From positions 124,001 to 188,000 of the forward strand of contig NZ_JBISCC010000121.1 in the NCBI RefSeq assembly GCF_044385915.1: a stretch of 64,000 nt of DNA. Direction: 5' to 3'. Below are positions 25,374-34,156 of this stretch, in pieces. A program made the position numbers and the translations under genes. The notes beneath the pieces were generated by a model. The model was given only the letters and a program-made list of their open reading frames with translations, was not told the origin of the DNA and ran no database searches. The stretch is from Thalassobellus citreus. Its GTDB lineage: Bacteria; Bacteroidota; Bacteroidia; Flavobacteriales; Flavobacteriaceae. The first letter of the stretch is position 1. Every line of letters starts with the position of its first letter.

Positions 25374-26255
25374 TTGAAGAACATCCATTTTATTGTTAAT
25401 CCCATTGCTGGTTCAGGTAATAAGAAAATAAATAAAACTTTACTCCAAAAACAATTTAACGCCAAGGATTATACATTAGTTATAAAACAATCTAAATTCA
25501 AAAAACACGCCACAACACTCACAAAAGAGTCTATTAATGAAGGCGCTAATATTGTTGTAGCTTGCGGAGGTGATGGCACCATAAACGAAGTAGCTACGTG
25601 CCTTGTAAACACAAATATAATTTTAGGCATTATTCCTATTGGCTCAGGTAACGGCTTAGCGTCTAACCTAAATATTCCTAAATGCATAAATAAAGCAATA
25701 GCGTTAATTAAAACTGAAACCATAAAAAGAGTAGATACAGGTTTTCTTAATAACTCTTATTTTTTTAGCAATTGTGGTATAGGATTCGATGCCCAAGTTA
25801 TAAAACATTATGAAACCTATAAAACTAGAAATCTCTCTACTTATATAAAAGCATTCTTTAAATCATTAAAAAATGCCAACAGTTTTCATGAAATTAATAT
25901 TGAAATAAACAATAAGCATTTTAATATAAAGCCATTTATGGTTTTTATCTCAAACTCAAACGAATTAGGGTATAATATTAGTTTAACACCTAAGGCGTCT
26001 TTACAAGATGGATTATTAGATGTTTTAATAATACCAAAAACAAATCTTTTTAAAATTTTATTACTTAGTTTTTTAATGCTCTTAAAAAAACAAAACTTAC
26101 TTAAAGACGTTCAATATCTTCAAACTAAACAAATTAAAATATCGCAAAAAAACAATATAAAATTTCAAACACAAATAGACGGAGAATCTTATAGCATTAA
26201 CAACAACACTATTAATATATCTATTTTAAATAAAGCGCTACAAGTTATTGCTTAA
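25374..26255 (+). CDS. diacylglycerol/sphingosine kinase-like lipid kinase
   Basis: A 293-residue soluble kinase of the DAGK catalytic (YegS/DgkB) family, which phosphorylates diacylglycerol or related lipids with ATP. Signatures: N-P-I-A-G-S-G-N-K-K (about 9-18), C-G-G-D-G-T-I-N-E-V-A (about 63-73) and P-I-G-S-G-N-G-L-A (about 88-96), plus L-Q-D-G-L-L-D-V in the C-terminal half. The start is a TTG 4 nt after the LtaS-like stop codon; no ATG lies before the first motif. Coupling to the LtaS-like gene suggests recycling of diacylglycerol. It overlaps the convergent PAP2 gene by 11 nt. Confidence 0.9.
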   Translation: MKNIHFIVNPIAGSGNKKINKTLLQKQFNAKDYTLVIKQSKFKKHATTLTKESINEGANIVVACGGDGTINEVATCLVNTNIILGIIPIGSGNGLASNLNIPKCINKAIALIKTETIKRVDTGFLNNSYFFSNCGIGFDAQVIKHYETYKTRNLSTYIKAFFKSLKNANSFHEINIEINNKHFNIKPFMVFISNSNELGYNISLTPKASLQDGLLDVLIIPKTNLFKILLLSFLMLLKKQNLLKDVQYLQTKQIKISQKNNIKFQTQIDGESYSINNNTINISILNKALQVIA

Positions 26256-26817
26256 CAAATCTGTTTAATAAATAAGTCCCCAATTTATAAAATAGAAATC
26301 CAGAAATAGCTCCAAACGTTAAGCCACAAAAAACATCTAACGGGTAATGTACTCCAAGATAAATTCTACTATAGGCAACAATACCACTCCAAAACAATAA
26401 AATAAATATTAAGTTTTTATAATACGGCTTTAACATCAAGCCTGCAAATACTGCTACTGCCATAGAGTTAGACGAATGCCCAGAAAAGAAACCATACTTT
26501 CCACATCGGATAGCTATAAAACGCATCTGATCTATTATATCTGCATTACCACAAGGTCTTGGGCGTTGAAAACCACGCTTAAAAACATTTGTAATCTGGT
26601 CTGTAAAAGTTATCATTAATGCCACTGTAATAACAAAAACTAATAATGATTTCAAACCATATTTTTTATAGAGAAGATAAAATAATGGTAATCCACATAA
26701 TGTTCCAAATATCCATTTATTAGTTATCATTAACCATAAACCATCCCAAGTTTCAGATCCTAAATTATTTAAAAATAAAAAAAGTTCGGTATCGTATTTT
26801 AAAAGTTGTTCTATCAT
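26245..26817 (-). CDS. PAP2-family membrane phosphatase
   Basis: A 190-residue integral membrane phosphatase with five to six hydrophobic segments. The three PAP2 motifs are complete: K-R-G-F-Q-R-P-R-P (K-x6-R-P), F-F-S-G-H-S-S-N (S-G-H) and S-R-I-Y-L-G-V-H-Y-P-x-D (S-R-x5-H). Members remove phosphate from phosphatidate, undecaprenyl pyrophosphate, phosphatidylglycerophosphate or lipid A; this short form resembles the LpxE/LpxF/PgpB-like proteins of Bacteroidota. Substrate is not deducible. It is convergent with, and overlaps, the lipid kinase gene; opposite reactions on a lipid phosphate are possible but unproven. Confidence 0.9.
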   Translation of the reverse strand: MIEQLLKYDTELFLFLNNLGSETWDGLWLMITNKWIFGTLCGLPLFYLLYKKYGLKSLLVFVITVALMITFTDQITNVFKRGFQRPRPCGNADIIDQMRFIAIRCGKYGFFSGHSSNSMAVAVFAGLMLKPYYKNLIFILLFWSGIVAYSRIYLGVHYPLDVFCGLTFGAISGFLFYKLGTYLLNRFVKQ

Positions 26818-26874
26818 TTATTAATCTATTTTTAGGTACTCTCCTATTAACCTATTGATAATCCCTAACGCAAT

Positions 26875-27102
26875 TTATTCATCGTATTTAGTGATTTCAT
26901 TATCATAAAAATCGGTTGCCAATTTTATAGCATTTTCAGTTTCTTTTTCAAGTTCTTCTTGATCTTCATCATTAAAATCTTCAAACCATTCTACTTCATC
27001 GTCTTCAAGATTAATAATAAATCTAGGAAATTCGGTGTGAATAACAAAAATAGCATTTGGGTATTCGGTGTTATCGCCTAATATAAATTTTGGGAGTGTC
27101 AT
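26875..27102 (-). CDS. small acidic conserved hypothetical protein
   Basis: A 75-residue, strongly acidic cytoplasmic protein (E-D-D-E-V-E-W-F-E-D-F-N-D-E-D-Q-E-E-L). I recognise it only as a type seen next to transporter and housekeeping genes in Flavobacteriaceae. It starts with a short beta segment (P-K-F-I-L-G-D, A-I-F-V-I-H-T-E-F-P-R-F-I-I-N-L) followed by an acidic helix. It begins 9 nt after the MATE gene stop, so it is almost certainly in that operon. No function can be named. Confidence 0.75.
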   Translation of the reverse strand: MTLPKFILGDNTEYPNAIFVIHTEFPRFIINLEDDEVEWFEDFNDEDQEELEKETENAIKLATDFYDNEITKYDE

Positions 27103-27111
27103 TTTTATTTT

Positions 27112-28488
27112 TTAATTGTTTGACAAAATTAACTTTTTAGTTAAATAATTAAATCGAATATACAATAAAATAGCGGCAGTTGTTAAACCAGAAAGCAAAC
27201 CTAACCAAATACCAAAGCTACCATAAGCATCTTCTTTTCCTAAAAACCAACTTATAGGAAAACCAATAAGCCAATAAGAAACAAAAGTAATTACGGTTGG
27301 TATTTTAACATCTTGCAAACCACGTAAAGCACCTAAAACCAATACTTGTATACTATCACTTATTTGAAAAATAGCTGCTGCAATTAATAGTTTAGAAGCT
27401 ATACTTACTACTTCTGTATTATCTATTAAATTTTCAGCATCATCAAAATCTACATACACTTTTGGTAGATACTCATGAAATGCAAAAAATAAAATTGCAA
27501 AACAAGTAGCTAACATGATCCCCAAAAGAAAAATAGAAAATGCAATACGCCTTAGCTCAACATAGTTTTTCAATCCTTTTTGGTTTCCTACTCTAACCAT
27601 AGATGCAACACTTAGCCCCATAGCCACCATAAAAGTCATAGACGACAAGTTTAAAGCAATTTGATTTGCTGCTTGTGGGTTTTTACCAAGCAAACCACTT
27701 AACCAGATAGCAGCTGTAAAAATGGCCACTTCAAAAAACATTTGCATCGCACTAGGCGCTCCTAAATTAAGGAGTTTTTTAAGCTGCAATTTATCTAAAA
27801 CAAAAAACTTAATATTGGTAACATAGGCTTTCGATTTTTCTTTACGTTTTAACAAAAACCATAAGTGCCAAACCATTATTATTCTTGATGCTAAGGTTCC
27901 ATAAGCTGCTCCTACAATACCAAGTTCTGGGAATCCAAATTTTCCAAAAATCAAGACATAATTTAAGACTATATTTATAATATTCCCTAAAATTGTAGCA
28001 TACATAGGATAGCGAGTCATAGACAAACCATCACTAAACTGTTTAAAACCTTGAAAAATGATTAAAGGAATTAACGAAAATGCTACCAAATCTAAATACG
28101 GAATTGCTAATTCTACAACCTCTAAAGGCTGTTTCATTAAGTACATAATAGGTTTTGCAAAAAACACTAATAAAAACAATAACACACCTAAAACAGCACA
28201 TAAAAACACCCCATGTTTAAAAAACGATTTACCCTTTACAAAATCCTGAGCTCCATCTGCTTCTGCTATTAAAGGTGTTATAGCTGTTGAAAAACCAATT
28301 CCTAAAGACATGGCTATAAACATAAAACTGTTACCCAATGATACTGCTGCTAGTTCGGCTGTTCCTAATTGACCAACCATTATATTATCAATAAAACTAA
28401 CAAAAGTATGCCCAAGCATACCTAACATGACAGGTGCTGCTAGTTGCCAATTGTATTTAAATTCTTTTGTATAATCAGTTAATTGCAT
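27112..28488 (-). CDS. MATE family multidrug exporter
   Basis: A 458-residue inner-membrane protein with about twelve transmembrane helices in two homologous halves, the NorM-like MATE architecture. Helix 1 carries A-A-P-V-M-L-G-M-L-G-H-T-F-V-S-F-I-D-N-I-M-V-G, with the conserved Asp of the first helix, and the second half begins at about residue 235 (G-A-P-S-A-M-Q-M-F-F-E). These proteins use Na+ or H+ gradients to expel cationic drugs or metabolites. Length is normal. An exact -7 element lies 4 nt upstream of the ATG, so the transcript is probably leaderless. Confidence 0.94.
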   Translation of the reverse strand: MQLTDYTKEFKYNWQLAAPVMLGMLGHTFVSFIDNIMVGQLGTAELAAVSLGNSFMFIAMSLGIGFSTAITPLIAEADGAQDFVKGKSFFKHGVFLCAVLGVLLFLLVFFAKPIMYLMKQPLEVVELAIPYLDLVAFSLIPLIIFQGFKQFSDGLSMTRYPMYATILGNIINIVLNYVLIFGKFGFPELGIVGAAYGTLASRIIMVWHLWFLLKRKEKSKAYVTNIKFFVLDKLQLKKLLNLGAPSAMQMFFEVAIFTAAIWLSGLLGKNPQAANQIALNLSSMTFMVAMGLSVASMVRVGNQKGLKNYVELRRIAFSIFLLGIMLATCFAILFFAFHEYLPKVYVDFDDAENLIDNTEVVSIASKLLIAAAIFQISDSIQVLVLGALRGLQDVKIPTVITFVSYWLIGFPISWFLGKEDAYGSFGIWLGLLSGLTTAAILLYIRFNYLTKKLILSNN

Positions 28489-28492
28489 TTGG

Positions 28493-28500
28493 CAAAAGTA
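28493..28500 (-). promoter_or_regulatory. Bacteroidota -7 promoter element (TACTTTTG) of the MATE gene
   Basis: Exact TAnnTTTG match ending 4 bases before the ATG, which implies a leaderless or nearly leaderless mRNA. Confidence 0.55.
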
Positions 28501-28613
28501 ACTTTAAAACTTTACTTTTTTATAATTTATAAATAAGCTTTTTACTCCTATTTAATCTTTTAATTGTTAATAACTTAGAATAACTTGCTGCAACAAAAAC
28601 AACAGTTTTTTCT

Positions 28614-28621
28614 TATATTTG
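28614..28621 (+). promoter_or_regulatory. orphan -7 promoter element (TATATTTG)
   Basis: Exact TAnnTTTG match on the plus strand with no plus-strand gene within 4 kb. A convincing -33 element was not found at the normal spacing. Confidence 0.4.
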
Positions 28622-28626
28622 TTCAG

Positions 28627-28765
28627 CTAAAAAAAAACAGCCTTAAAAAAGGTATTTACCACATATAGAAACATTTAACTTTTCATTTATTAAGGGATTT
28701 TAAATATTAAAGTTTATCGTTTCGATATTAAAAAGGAGGAAATTAATTTCCTCCTTTTCTATTTT
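28627..28765 (+). ncRNA. candidate small RNA of about 140 nt
   Basis: The interval starts a few bases after an exact plus-strand -7 element and ends in a strong palindrome followed by a T-rich tract (CTATTTTTATT), the signature of a transcription unit. It contains no start codon with a usable frame and includes a second small hairpin (AGCCTTAAAAAAGGT). It is antisense to no gene. I cannot match it to a known RNA family. Confidence 0.35.
28731..28758. terminator. bidirectional terminator, perfect 28-bp palindrome
   Basis: Arms AAAAGGAGGAAATT and AATTTCCTCCTTTT are perfectly complementary. On the minus strand it follows the nitronate monooxygenase stop by about 30 nt and runs into TTTTTAATA; on the plus strand it is followed by CTATTTTTATT. 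Confidence 0.8.
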
Positions 28766-28789
28766 TATTATTTAATTTAATGAACGATT

Positions 28790-29731
28790 TTACAAAAAAG
28801 GAATGTTAACTTTTGCTTCTTCAAATTCTTTAATTATTTCATCAACAATTTGAGCAACAGGTTTTATATCATGTATTAAACCTGAAATTTGACCTATTTC
28901 TAACTCTCCTTCATCTAAATCGCCTTCAAACATACCTTTTTTAGCACGTGCTCTCCCTAAAAATTCTTTAAGTTGTTCTGGTGTTGCACCTGTTTTATAT
29001 AATTGCTGAACATCATTATAAAACTTATTCTTAATTAAACGTACAGGCGCTAACTCTTTCAAAGTTAACTGGGTATCTCCTTCTTTTGCATCTATAACAA
29101 CTTGCTTAAAAGCTTGATGCGCAGAGCTTTCTTCACTCGCAACAAATCTACTCCCTACTTGTACGCCATCGGCACCCAAAACCATACAAGCTAACATAGC
29201 TCTTCCTGTTGCAATACCTCCTGCAGCTATTAAAGGAATTGTAATTTGCTCGCTCACCATTGGAATAAGTGTCAGCGTTGTGGTTTCATCACGTCCGTTA
29301 TGCCCACCAGCTTCAAAACCTTCAGCTACTATAGCGTCTACACTAGCTTCTTGTGCTTTTAATGCAAATTTCACACTACTTACCACATGAACAACAGTAA
29401 CACCACGTTCTTGTAACCAAGAGGTCCAAGTTTTAGGGTTACCAGCTGATGTAAAAACAACTTTAACACCTTCTTCTATAATAATGTTCATGATTTCTTG
29501 AACATTAGGATACAACATGGGCACATTTACACCAAAAGGTTTATTGGTAGCTTTTTTACATTTTTGAATATGCTCTCTCAATACTTCAGGATACATAGAA
29601 CCCGCCCCTATTAATCCTAATATTCCAGAATTACTTGCTGCCGAAGCTAGGCGCCATCCACTATTCCAAACCATACCTGCCTGAATTATAGGATACTTAA
29701 TCTTGAATAACTCTGTTATTTTATTAGTCAT
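28790..29731 (-). CDS. nitronate monooxygenase (2-nitropropane dioxygenase family)
   Basis: A 313-residue FMN-dependent TIM-barrel oxidoreductase of the NMO/FabK family. Visible: P-I-I-Q-A-G-M at the N-terminus (FMN), P-F-G-V-N-V-P, A-E-G-F-E-A-G-G-H-N-G with the conserved catalytic His at about 144, P-L-I-A-A-G-G-I-A-T-G and G-A-D-G-V-Q-V-G-S-R-F for phosphate binding. The C-terminus lacks clear features of the enoyl-ACP reductase FabK, so nitroalkane (for example propionate-3-nitronate) detoxification is the more likely role. The start codon follows the subtilase stop codon with no gap, so the two are translationally coupled. Confidence 0.88.
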   Translation of the reverse strand: MTNKITELFKIKYPIIQAGMVWNSGWRLASAASNSGILGLIGAGSMYPEVLREHIQKCKKATNKPFGVNVPMLYPNVQEIMNIIIEEGVKVVFTSAGNPKTWTSWLQERGVTVVHVVSSVKFALKAQEASVDAIVAEGFEAGGHNGRDETTTLTLIPMVSEQITIPLIAAGGIATGRAMLACMVLGADGVQVGSRFVASEESSAHQAFKQVVIDAKEGDTQLTLKELAPVRLIKNKFYNDVQQLYKTGATPEQLKEFLGRARAKKGMFEGDLDEGELEIGQISGLIHDIKPVAQIVDEIIKEFEEAKVNIPFL

Positions 29732-31345
29732 TTAATTTTTAATAAGCTTTGTGGTTTTTGAGAAATTTTTGGATTCTATTTTTGATATATACAATCCTTT
29801 AGTTAATGATGTTAAATCTATTTGATTAGAAACAGTTGTAAGAACCACTTTCTTTACTTCCTTTCCTAAAGCATCATAAATAGTCACCGATAACACTTCT
29901 TCACTATCAGGAAATTTAAAATAAACCTTTCCTTTAGTTGGATTTGGATATACTTTTAAAACTAGGTCCCCTCTAACTTCGTCAATAACTAAAGTACTAT
30001 TAAGTGCTAATTGTAAATCTGGTATTCCATAACCTAAGAAGTAATCTGGATTATTATATTGAGATGCAGATTCTCTGACTAATTGCATGACTTCTTCATT
30101 TGTCTTATTTGGCAAAGCCTGCCACAAACAGGTAATACCTCCTGCAATTATAGGCGAACTAAACGATGTCCCGTTAAGTGTCCCTATTACATCATTTGAA
30201 CTAATTACATAGCTAGCTTGCCCTTGTGCAACTACATCTGGTTTTTGAGTCGGTTGTATAGCACTACCTACCGAACTAAAAGAAGCATAACCTCCAGAAG
30301 AATTTACAGCTCCAATGGACAACACATTTGGAGAATCGGCAGGAGCATTAATACCTGAACTTCCTTCATTTCCAGCAGACACAACTAATAACATGCCTTT
30401 TTCGAAGGCAATATTAGCTCCTTTTGTTATATAGGTTGTATTTCCATCATAATCTGAAACATTATAATTGTAATTAGCATTATCGTAAAAACCACCATAC
30501 CCTAAAGATGTATTAATAACATCAACTCCTAAACTATCTGATCGTTCTAGGGCTTCTACCCAATAACTTTCTTCTACTGGGTTTTCATTTGGAGCATCCT
30601 CAGTTATAAACAAGTAATAGGAAGCATCTGGTGCAGTACCTACATATTGGTTTTCTATATACCCCGCCATAGTACTCAACACCAAAGTACCGTGATTATC
30701 TTTAGTACTTGCGTATACATCAACCTCTCTATTTACAAAATCATAATTTCCTAAAATATGTCCTGCATCCCGTAATCTCGTAAATGAAGTCATGGTATTT
30801 ACATTAGGGAACCCTGCATCTAAAACAGCAACCGTCATCCCAGTGCCAGTGTAATCTAAAAGATGCAATTGGTCACCATTAAACATCTTAATTTGATTAG
30901 CAACATCAGCATTTCCATAATTAAAAACCGTAAAGGTTTCTTGAAATTTCGATTCTTTTTTAAGTTTAACCTGTTTTGAAGTATTTAAATTTTTATCTGC
31001 AAAATCTATAGAACTAACAAAATTTAAACTTGTAAGCGCATTTATATCTGACTCTGATCCTCTTACATGAACAGCATTAAACCACTTTGATTTTGCTAAT
31101 ACAGTAATACCTGTAGCATTTTTAAGTTGCGTAATATACGATTCGTTTACAGGTACATCACGAGCATCAATAACAACACCATGTACCACCTTTCTATCAA
31201 TAGCCTTTTGTGTAAGAATAGAAATAGGATTTGCAATAGAAGTAGCAACATCCTGTTTATCTGTTAAATAAACCCATGCATCTTGTTGAGCAAAAAGATT
31301 TAATTGGTAACAAATAAAAAATAAAAACAGTAGGATTCTTTTCAT
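29732..31345 (-). CDS. secreted subtilase (S8) with type IX secretion sorting domain
   Basis: A 537-residue extracellular serine protease. Signal peptide 1-20 (ending F-A-Q), a prodomain to about 125, then the S8 catalytic domain with Asp176 (V-A-V-L-D-A-G), His218 (D-N-H-G-T), oxyanion Asn326 (S-A-G-N-E-G) and Ser394 (N-G-T-S-F-S-S-P). A C-terminal domain from about 463 (V-Y-P-N-P-T-K-G-K-V) to L-I-K-N is a type A T9SS sorting signal, so it is exported through the outer membrane and cleaved or attached. It is the middle gene of mnmA-subtilase-NMO, an operon that looks functionally mixed. Confidence 0.95.
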   Translation of the reverse strand: MKRILLFLFFICYQLNLFAQQDAWVYLTDKQDVATSIANPISILTQKAIDRKVVHGVVIDARDVPVNESYITQLKNATGITVLAKSKWFNAVHVRGSESDINALTSLNFVSSIDFADKNLNTSKQVKLKKESKFQETFTVFNYGNADVANQIKMFNGDQLHLLDYTGTGMTVAVLDAGFPNVNTMTSFTRLRDAGHILGNYDFVNREVDVYASTKDNHGTLVLSTMAGYIENQYVGTAPDASYYLFITEDAPNENPVEESYWVEALERSDSLGVDVINTSLGYGGFYDNANYNYNVSDYDGNTTYITKGANIAFEKGMLLVVSAGNEGSSGINAPADSPNVLSIGAVNSSGGYASFSSVGSAIQPTQKPDVVAQGQASYVISSNDVIGTLNGTSFSSPIIAGGITCLWQALPNKTNEEVMQLVRESASQYNNPDYFLGYGIPDLQLALNSTLVIDEVRGDLVLKVYPNPTKGKVYFKFPDSEEVLSVTIYDALGKEVKKVVLTTVSNQIDLTSLTKGLYISKIESKNFSKTTKLIKN

Positions 31346-31370
31346 CTTTTAAGATTTAAGTTATTGCAAG

Positions 31371-32558
31371 TTATGAAATTACTCCCGAACCTACTAACTC
31401 ATCATCTAAATACCAAGCTGCAAATTGCCCTTCTGTTATAGCAGATTGTACATTTTCAAATTCAATATACAAACCACTTTCAACTTTGTGTAACGTTGCT
31501 TTTTCTAAAGCTTGTCTATAACGAATTCTTGACATAACCAGCATAGTTTCATTATCCTCTAATGCTAAATCTGGACGCACCCAATGCAATTCTTCATTAG
31601 TTATAAACAAGGCTTTTTTATATAAACCTGGGTGATTTTTTCCTTGACCTGTATAAATAACATTTTCTTTTACATCGGTATCAATAACAAATAATGGTTC
31701 AATCGTACCACCAACAGCCAGCCCTTTTCGTTGTCCTTTTGTAAAATAATGCGCCCCTTGATGCTTACCAACTACTTTTCCTAAATCTACTTTGTAATCA
31801 ATTTTACGTGATAAGTATTTTAATTTTTCTTCTTCTGAATCAAATTGAGGTTCATCTTGATTATAAAAATCTATATCACTAGGTATTTCAACAATAACAC
31901 CTTCTTTAGGTTTTAATTGCTGCTGAAGGAAATCGGGTAATTTCACCTTACCAATAAAACAAAGTCCTTGAGAATCTTTCTTTTCTGCGGTAACTAAATC
32001 TAGCTCCATAGCTATTTCTCTAACTTCTGGTTTTGTTAATTCACCAATAGGAAATAACGACTTAGCTAATTGTTCTTGTGACAACTGACATAAAAAATAA
32101 GATTGATCCTTATTATCATCAACACCTGCTAATAATTGATATGTTTCATTTCCGTCCTTTTGAATCGTTCCCTTTCTGCAATAATGTCCTGTCGCAACAT
32201 AATCTGCTCCAAGCTCTAAGGCAATTTTCATAAAGACATCAAATTTTATCTCTCTATTACAAAGCACATCTGGGTTAGGTGTTCTCCCTTTTTCATACTC
32301 ATTAAACATATAATCTACTATACGCTCCTTATATTGCTCACTTAAATCTACTGTTTGAAAAGGGATTCCTAATTTTTCAGCCACCAGCATAGCATCGTTA
32401 CTATCATCTAACCATGGACATTCGTTTGAAATAGTTACAGAATCATCATGCCAGTTTTTCATAAACAAACCTATAACCTCATAACCTTGTTTTTGTAACA
32501 AATATGCTGCAACACTAGAATCTACACCTCCTGAAAGTCCAATTATAACTCGTTTCAT
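31371..32558 (-). CDS. mnmA: tRNA 2-thiouridine(34) synthase
   Basis: A 395-residue cytoplasmic enzyme that thiolates U34 of tRNA-Lys, -Glu and -Gln. P-loop G-L-S-G-G-V-D-S-S-V near residue 8 (ATP pyrophosphatase), the catalytic Cys in P-D-V-L-C-N-R-E at about 105, the second Cys in G-L-C-F-I-G-K-V at about 202, and the C-terminal domain with R-I-R-Y-R-Q and the D-D-E-L-V-G-S-G-V-I end. Slightly longer than the E. coli enzyme (368), from an insertion around 225-250 typical of Bacteroidota. First gene of the operon, with an exact -7 element upstream. Confidence 0.97.
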   Translation of the reverse strand: MKRVIIGLSGGVDSSVAAYLLQKQGYEVIGLFMKNWHDDSVTISNECPWLDDSNDAMLVAEKLGIPFQTVDLSEQYKERIVDYMFNEYEKGRTPNPDVLCNREIKFDVFMKIALELGADYVATGHYCRKGTIQKDGNETYQLLAGVDDNKDQSYFLCQLSQEQLAKSLFPIGELTKPEVREIAMELDLVTAEKKDSQGLCFIGKVKLPDFLQQQLKPKEGVIVEIPSDIDFYNQDEPQFDSEEEKLKYLSRKIDYKVDLGKVVGKHQGAHYFTKGQRKGLAVGGTIEPLFVIDTDVKENVIYTGQGKNHPGLYKKALFITNEELHWVRPDLALEDNETMLVMSRIRYRQALEKATLHKVESGLYIEFENVQSAITEGQFAAWYLDDELVGSGVIS

Positions 32559-32575
32559 TGTAAAAAATTAGGTTG

Positions 32576-32583
32576 CAAAGATA
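32576..32583 (-). promoter_or_regulatory. Bacteroidota -7 promoter element (TATCTTTG) of mnmA
   Basis: Exact TAnnTTTG match, 17 nt before the mnmA ATG. Confidence 0.65.
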
Positions 32584-32702
32584 CATATAATTGATTTGTT
32601 TATTCATGAAAAAACATCTCTTTAAAAACGTCCTAAATTTATTTTGTTTATTTTTTTAAAAAAAAAGTTAAACAATATTTATTTTTTTGTTTAATTATTT
32701 TA

Positions 32703-32710
32703 TATTTTTG
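32703..32710 (+). promoter_or_regulatory. Bacteroidota -7 promoter element (TATTTTTG) of the fasciclin gene
   Basis: Exact TAnnTTTG match followed by an A-rich leader of about 30 nt to the ATG at 32743. Confidence 0.6.
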
Positions 32711-32742
32711 TTAGACACAATTAAAACTAAATAAAAAATGCT

Positions 32743-34134
32743 ATGAAAAAGTTAAAAATTTTATCTGTCCTTTTACTTGTCTCAATCATGTTCACATCAT
32801 GTAGTGATGATGACGATATTATGGAATTTGTACCAACTAACAACATTGTAGAATTAGCAAAAGCAACTCCACAATTATCAAAACTAGAAGCAGCCCTAAC
32901 AAAATATCCTGATTTAGTAACTTTATTAAGTGGTGATGGTAACTTTACAGTTTTTGCTCCAAATAACGATGCTTTTGATGATTTACTAACAGCTCTTGGT
33001 CAAACCGACATTAATGATATTCCAGAAGATGTACTTAAAAACGTTTTACAATATCATGTTTTAGCATCTGCAGCTCTTGAAGCAAGTGCTGTAACAAGTG
33101 GCACAATAACAATGGCTAACGGAGAAAATGCTGATGTGGTTGCAGACAGTAATGGTGTTTCTATAGCTAATGCTCAAGTAATTTTGGTTGATGCCATAGG
33201 CACAAATGGTGTAGTACATATAATTGATAGTGTTATGGTTCCACCATCTATTCTGCCTATTGTTGGTACTATAGTAGCTCCTGCTTATTTTAATAAAGAT
33301 TTTACAACTTTAATAGCTGCTGTACAAGCTGCTGACCCTAGTATATTAGAACTTTTATTAAGTAACGGGCCGAATGATAATGGTTTAACTTTATTTGCTC
33401 CAACTAACGATGCTTTTACTGCTGCTGGTATCACCGATTTGTCAGCGGTAGCAGATATTGTAGATGCTGTATTATCTTACCACGTAGTTGATGGAACAGT
33501 TATGCAAGATATGCTACCTGTCTCAGGTATTGCTGCTGCTGAAGTTCAAACTTTAGGTGGAAATATTTATATAACTAATGCTGGAGGTGCAGTTTCAATA
33601 AACGGAACAACAACTGTAGTAGCAACAAACATACCTGGATCAAACGGGGTTGTACATGTAATTGATAGAACATTAGTACCACCAACTCAAACTATAAATG
33701 AAATTGTTGCTGGATTTGCTTCTGGTACACCTGGAGAATTTACATTATTAGCTGCGGCTTTAGGAAGAGCAGGTTTAGCTGATTTCTTTTCTGGAGATGG
33801 TCCATACACAGTATTCGCACCAACAGATGCCGCTTTTATAGCTGCAGGTTTAACTGAAGCTGTTATAAACGATACTGACCCAACAGCAGTAGCTGGCATA
33901 TTAACGCACCATGTTGTTGAGCCAAATGCATATATATTTTCAACAGATTTAACAGATGATTTACAAGCTCCCATGCTAAATGGACAAAATATAGTAATAG
34001 ATTTAGATACTTTAACAATTCAAGATGCCGCTGGAACAAATCCATCAGCAGGATTAGTTGCTAGCTTATTAAATGTATTAACAACAAATGGAGTAGTACA
34101 TGTAATTGATAAAGTATTATTACCTGTTAATTAA
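32743..34134 (+). CDS. fasciclin (FAS1) lipoprotein with three FAS1 domains
   Basis: A 463-residue lipoprotein: signal peptide with lipobox M-F-T-S-C-S at about 17-22 and an Asp-rich spacer (D-D-D-D-I), then three FAS1 domains at about 32-165, 175-310 and 318-462. Each has the H1 box (N-F-T-V-F-A-P-N-N-D-A-F, L-T-L-F-A-P-T-N-D-A-F, Y-T-V-F-A-P-T-D-A-A-F) and an H2 box ending N-G-V-V-H-V-I-D. FAS1 proteins mediate cell adhesion or matrix binding. It has its own promoter and terminator. The DDDD spacer may favour surface exposure, as known for lipoprotein export signals in Bacteroidota. Confidence 0.94.
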   Translation: MKKLKILSVLLLVSIMFTSCSDDDDIMEFVPTNNIVELAKATPQLSKLEAALTKYPDLVTLLSGDGNFTVFAPNNDAFDDLLTALGQTDINDIPEDVLKNVLQYHVLASAALEASAVTSGTITMANGENADVVADSNGVSIANAQVILVDAIGTNGVVHIIDSVMVPPSILPIVGTIVAPAYFNKDFTTLIAAVQAADPSILELLLSNGPNDNGLTLFAPTNDAFTAAGITDLSAVADIVDAVLSYHVVDGTVMQDMLPVSGIAAAEVQTLGGNIYITNAGGAVSINGTTTVVATNIPGSNGVVHVIDRTLVPPTQTINEIVAGFASGTPGEFTLLAAALGRAGLADFFSGDGPYTVFAPTDAAFIAAGLTEAVINDTDPTAVAGILTHHVVEPNAYIFSTDLTDDLQAPMLNGQNIVIDLDTLTIQDAAGTNPSAGLVASLLNVLTTNGVVHVIDKVLLPVN

Positions 34135-34156
34135 TAAACTTAGTTTGTTTGGTTTT

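Larger units (their letters stand above)
28489..28789. other. 301 bp intergenic region with a promoter-terminator pair
   Basis: Between the MATE and nitronate monooxygenase genes, both on the minus strand. It holds the minus-strand MATE promoter, a plus-strand promoter element (28614-28621) and a perfect 28-bp palindrome (28731-28758). The plus-strand interval between these two has no protein frame and is listed as a candidate small RNA. Confidence 0.55.

Noticed and set aside
28614..28765. Small protein-coding gene in the intergenic unit
   Set aside because: No ATG frame of useful length exists on the plus strand between the promoter element and the palindrome.
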